Of a stretch of 7,255 nucleotides of DNA, positions 5,046 to 7,255 are shown piece by piece. The notes under the pieces are model-generated. The model did no database searches, was not told where the DNA came from, and was given only the letters and a program-made list of their open reading frames with translations. The stretch is from Bradyrhizobium sp. (GTDB taxonomy: Bacteria; Pseudomonadota; Alphaproteobacteria; Rhizobiales; Xanthobacteraceae): contig JAQGKC010000216.1 of assembly GCA_028290305.1 (NCBI GenBank), positions 1-7,255 of the forward strand. The letters are read 5' to 3'. Each line of letters begins with the position of its first letter. Positions within the stretch are counted from its first letter, which is position 1. The position numbers were made by a program, and so were the translations under genes.

Positions 5046-6838
5046 CACGCTTGGTGTTCGAGCTTCTTCGTCCTTATCGCGGCCGGCTGGCGATCGTGTT
5101 TATGGCCATGCTGATCGAAATCGGAACGAGCCTCGCCGCGCCCTGGCCGCTGAAGCTCGTCATCGACGACGCGCTCGGCAGTCATCACTTGCCGCACTGG
5201 CTCGATTGGGCGCACGAATATGGCGGCTTTGGTAAGCATACACTTGGCGTCGCACTTTTTGCGGGCGCGGCCACGCTCGCCATCGCCGTGATTGGCGCGA
5301 TCGCAAGCTATATCGAGAACTACTATACGACGAGCGTCGGTCAGTGGGTCGCTAACGATCTGCGGCTTCGGGTCTACGAACACTTGCACCGGCTTTCGCT
5401 CCGCTATTATTTTCACGCGAAAATCGGAGCGCTGGTCTCGACCATTACCAGTGACGTCGCGACCATCCAGGATTTCGCATCGTCATCCACGCTCGATATC
5501 ATCATCGATCTCATTACCATCCTCTTCATGGTGGGGTTGATGTTCTGGCTCGACTGGGACTTTACGCTGATCGCGGTGGCGTTCACGCCGGTCCTTCTCG
5601 TGTTCGTTTTTCATTTCAAGAAAGCGGTGAAGGAAGCAACCCGGGCCGTGCGGGCACGGCAAAGCGATGTGCTGTCGATCGTGCAGCGTGGGCTCGGATC
5701 CATCCGTGTCACCAAAGCGTTCGGGCGGCAGGACCTCGAAATGGCCCATCTGGAAGCGGCGAGCCACGCCACCGTCGCGGCTGCGCTTCGGGCGCGGCAG
5801 ATCAAATCGCTGATGTCGCCCCTGGTCAGCGTCGTGGTGGCGATCTGCACCGCCATCGTGCTCTGGAAGGGGACATCGCTGATCGTTGCGGGAGCCATGA
5901 CGGCGGGCGCGCTGACCGTTTATCTCGCCTATCTCAAGCAGTTCTTCAAACCGGTGAAGGATCTCGCAAGCATGACCAGTACCGTTGCGCAGACCACCGT
6001 TGCTCTGGAACGTATCGAGACAATCCTCTCCGCCGACGAGGTGATCCGGGAGCGTGCCGATGCCGTTGACACGGGGCGGGTGAGAGGTGCGATCACCTTC
6101 GATCGCGTGAGTTTTGGATACAGTAAGGGTGAGCCGGTGCTGCACGAGGTCTCGTTTGCCATAGAGCCGGGACAGGTCGTCGGCATCGTGGGCCCGACGG
6201 GGTCAGGCAAATCGACTGTGCTGAGCCTGCTGCCGCGCTTCTACGATCCTTTGTTCGGTCACGTGCTGATCGATGGCATCGATGTCGCCGACTACAAGCT
6301 TGCGGCGCTGCGGTCTCAGATCGGATTTGTGCTGCAGGATACGATGCTGTTCCCGGGCACCATTCGGGACAACATCGCCTATGGCCGACCCGAGGCGACC
6401 GACAACGAGATCATCGCCGCGGCGAAGGTCGCGAACGCCGATGAATTCATCAGCCGTATGCCGCTGGGTTATGACGCGGTGGTCGGCGAGCATGGCAATA
6501 CACTGTCGGGCGGTCAGCGCCAGCGCATCGCGATTGCCCGGGCGGTCATCCGTAACAGCCCGATCCTGGTGCTGGACGAGCCGACCGCCGCGCTGGACAC
6601 GGAGTCGGAACACCTGGTGATCGAAGCGCTGCGCCGGCTCATGAAAGGCCGCACGGTCATCATGATCGCGCATCGCCTGAGTACGCTGATCGACGCGGAC
6701 AAGATCATCGTCCTGAAAGACGGCGTGGTGGTCGAAGAAGGAACGCATGAAGCACTGATTGCCCGCGGCGGGGTGTTCGCCGGGCTACATCGCATCCAGC
6801 GCGGAACGAGCATGTCCCGCGTGGCCGATGCAGCATGA
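5042..6838 (+). CDS. Type I ABC exporter half-transporter (fused membrane and ATPase domains)
   Basis: This 598-residue inner-membrane protein works as a dimer, using ATP to export or flip a substrate. The N-terminal domain has about six helices, roughly at 17-34, 64-90, 147-188 (two) and 257-300 (two), with the family's N-terminal LLRPYRGR start. The ATPase domain begins near 350 and is complete: A-loop Tyr360, Walker A GPTGSGKST (384-392), Q-loop Gln432, signature LSGGQ (488-492), Walker B ILVLDE (508-513), D-loop AALD (516-519) and H-loop His544. The layout is MsbA/BmrA-like, but the sequence does not tell lipid from glycan or drug substrates. ATG 5042 has an AGGTG four bases upstream; an in-frame TTG at 5000 would add 14 residues and is less likely. 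The stop (6836-6838) is followed by the HKD protein gene after a very short gap, so the two are probably one operon. No damage is seen, unlike the genes just upstream. Confidence 0.96.
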   Translation: MTRLVFELLRPYRGRLAIVFMAMLIEIGTSLAAPWPLKLVIDDALGSHHLPHWLDWAHEYGGFGKHTLGVALFAGAATLAIAVIGAIASYIENYYTTSVGQWVANDLRLRVYEHLHRLSLRYYFHAKIGALVSTITSDVATIQDFASSSTLDIIIDLITILFMVGLMFWLDWDFTLIAVAFTPVLLVFVFHFKKAVKEATRAVRARQSDVLSIVQRGLGSIRVTKAFGRQDLEMAHLEAASHATVAAALRARQIKSLMSPLVSVVVAICTAIVLWKGTSLIVAGAMTAGALTVYLAYLKQFFKPVKDLASMTSTVAQTTVALERIETILSADEVIRERADAVDTGRVRGAITFDRVSFGYSKGEPVLHEVSFAIEPGQVVGIVGPTGSGKSTVLSLLPRFYDPLFGHVLIDGIDVADYKLAALRSQIGFVLQDTMLFPGTIRDNIAYGRPEATDNEIIAAAKVANADEFISRMPLGYDAVVGEHGNTLSGGQRQRIAIARAVIRNSPILVLDEPTAALDTESEHLVIEALRRLMKGRTVIMIAHRLSTLIDADKIIVLKDGVVVEEGTHEALIARGGVFAGLHRIQRGTSMSRVADAA

Positions 6839-6855
6839 ATGAAGGAAACAAGATC

Positions 6856-7255
6856 GTGTCACACAGATTGATCGTTCTACCCGACGATGGCGCGGATGCC
6901 ATCATCGACCCTATCAAGGCCGCCCGGAATGCGCTGAATATCCGGATGTTTCTGTTTACTGATCCGTCCTTGCTGGAGGCGGTGATCGCCGCCAGGCGGC
7001 GTGGTGTGCATGTCCGCGTGATGCTGAATCCGTCAAGGCGAGACGGCACCACCGACAACCAAGTCGCGCGCGACGCGTTGCTTGCGGCTGGCGTAGAGGT
7101 GCACGACAGCAGTACCGAATTCGCGGTCACGCACCAGAAATCGATGGTGGTCGACAACAGAATCGGATTCATCGAATCGCTTAACTGGGAGACGCGTGAC
7201 CTCACCGAGACCCGCGACTACGCCGTCGAAACGACCTGCAAGACGGAGATCTCGG
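6856..7255 (+). CDS. Phospholipase-D-like HKD-motif protein, 3' end outside the window
   Basis: About 133 codons are present and the frame is still open at the window end. The start is GTG 6856 (MSHRLIVLPDDG), with AAGGA (6842-6846) nine bases upstream. The in-frame ATG 6835 overlaps the exporter stop as ATGA and is the alternative. The segment IRMFLFTDPSLLEAVIAARR followed by RGVHVRVMLNPSRR is the usual strand-helix-strand core of the PLD fold. HQKSMVVD (93-100) is a full HxKx4D motif with His93, Lys95 and Asp100, so the first half-site is catalytically complete. It is followed by SLNWETRDL, the usual serine/asparagine context after HKD. PLD enzymes need two such motifs, from one chain or a dimer, and the second would lie beyond the window. 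The family includes phospholipases, cardiolipin synthases and nucleases. No signal peptide is seen, so it is probably cytoplasmic or membrane-associated. Coupling to the exporter suggests a lipid or envelope role. Confidence 0.88.
   Translation, partial: MSHRLIVLPDDGADAIIDPIKAARNALNIRMFLFTDPSLLEAVIAARRRGVHVRVMLNPSRRDGTTDNQVARDALLAAGVEVHDSSTEFAVTHQKSMVVDNRIGFIESLNWETRDLTETRDYAVETTCKTEIS

Noticed and set aside
5483..6145. 220-codon open frame on the minus strand
   Set aside because: It is antisense to the ABC exporter, which is intact and has full motifs; the translation is His/Arg/Asp-rich and without domains.
6705..7205. 166-codon open frame on the minus strand
   Set aside because: It is antisense to both the exporter C-terminus and the HKD protein, whose frames carry recognisable motifs.
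1..7255. CRISPR array, tRNA, rRNA, complete insertion sequence or toxin-antitoxin pair
   Set aside because: No regularly spaced repeats, no cloverleaf-like or rRNA sequence, no transposase and no recognisable toxin were found on reading both strands.

Overview
The window is GC-rich with small operon-like blocks. Its gene families (a Nac-like LysR regulator, a small Tat-exported protein, AtuA/DUF1446 with DUF4387, an ABC exporter with a phospholipase-D-like protein) suggest an alphaproteobacterium, probably a Bradyrhizobium-like member of the Nitrobacteraceae. This is inferred from family recall and composition; no marker gene is present.

Layout. Bases 1-280 (minus) hold the 5' part of an ArdC-like (DUF1738) antirestriction gene broken by an in-frame stop and a frameshift, typical of plasmid or island DNA. 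A gene-poor stretch of about 350 bases follows, with a short motif resembling a dispersed rhizobial repeat. Bases 637-1563 (plus) encode an intact LysR regulator. A GC-rich hairpin separates it from a convergent 91-residue Tat-signal protein (1666-1941, minus). Next comes a stretch with no clear gene except an apparent frameshifted small gene (2194-2393, minus).

From 2456 to the end everything lies on the plus strand in close succession: a DUF1446-DUF4387 fusion gene with one frameshift (2456-4533), a small three-helix membrane protein gene with one frameshift (4570-4897), a doubtful 53-residue ORF (4884-5045), an intact type I ABC exporter half-transporter (5042-6838), and a phospholipase-D-like HKD protein that runs off the window (from 6856). 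The exporter and HKD protein are probably co-transcribed and may act together at the envelope. The DUF1446/DUF4387 product is probably a cytoplasmic catabolic protein, and its link to the exporter is only positional.

The most striking property is that four genes are each interrupted by one very small indel, three of them explained by loss of one G from a short G run, while the two longest simple ORFs are intact. That pattern may reflect systematic sequencing error rather than decay. I see no clear new defence or mobile system. The best leads are the DUF1446-DUF4387 fusion, the exporter-HKD pair and the unrecognised small gene at 2194-2393.
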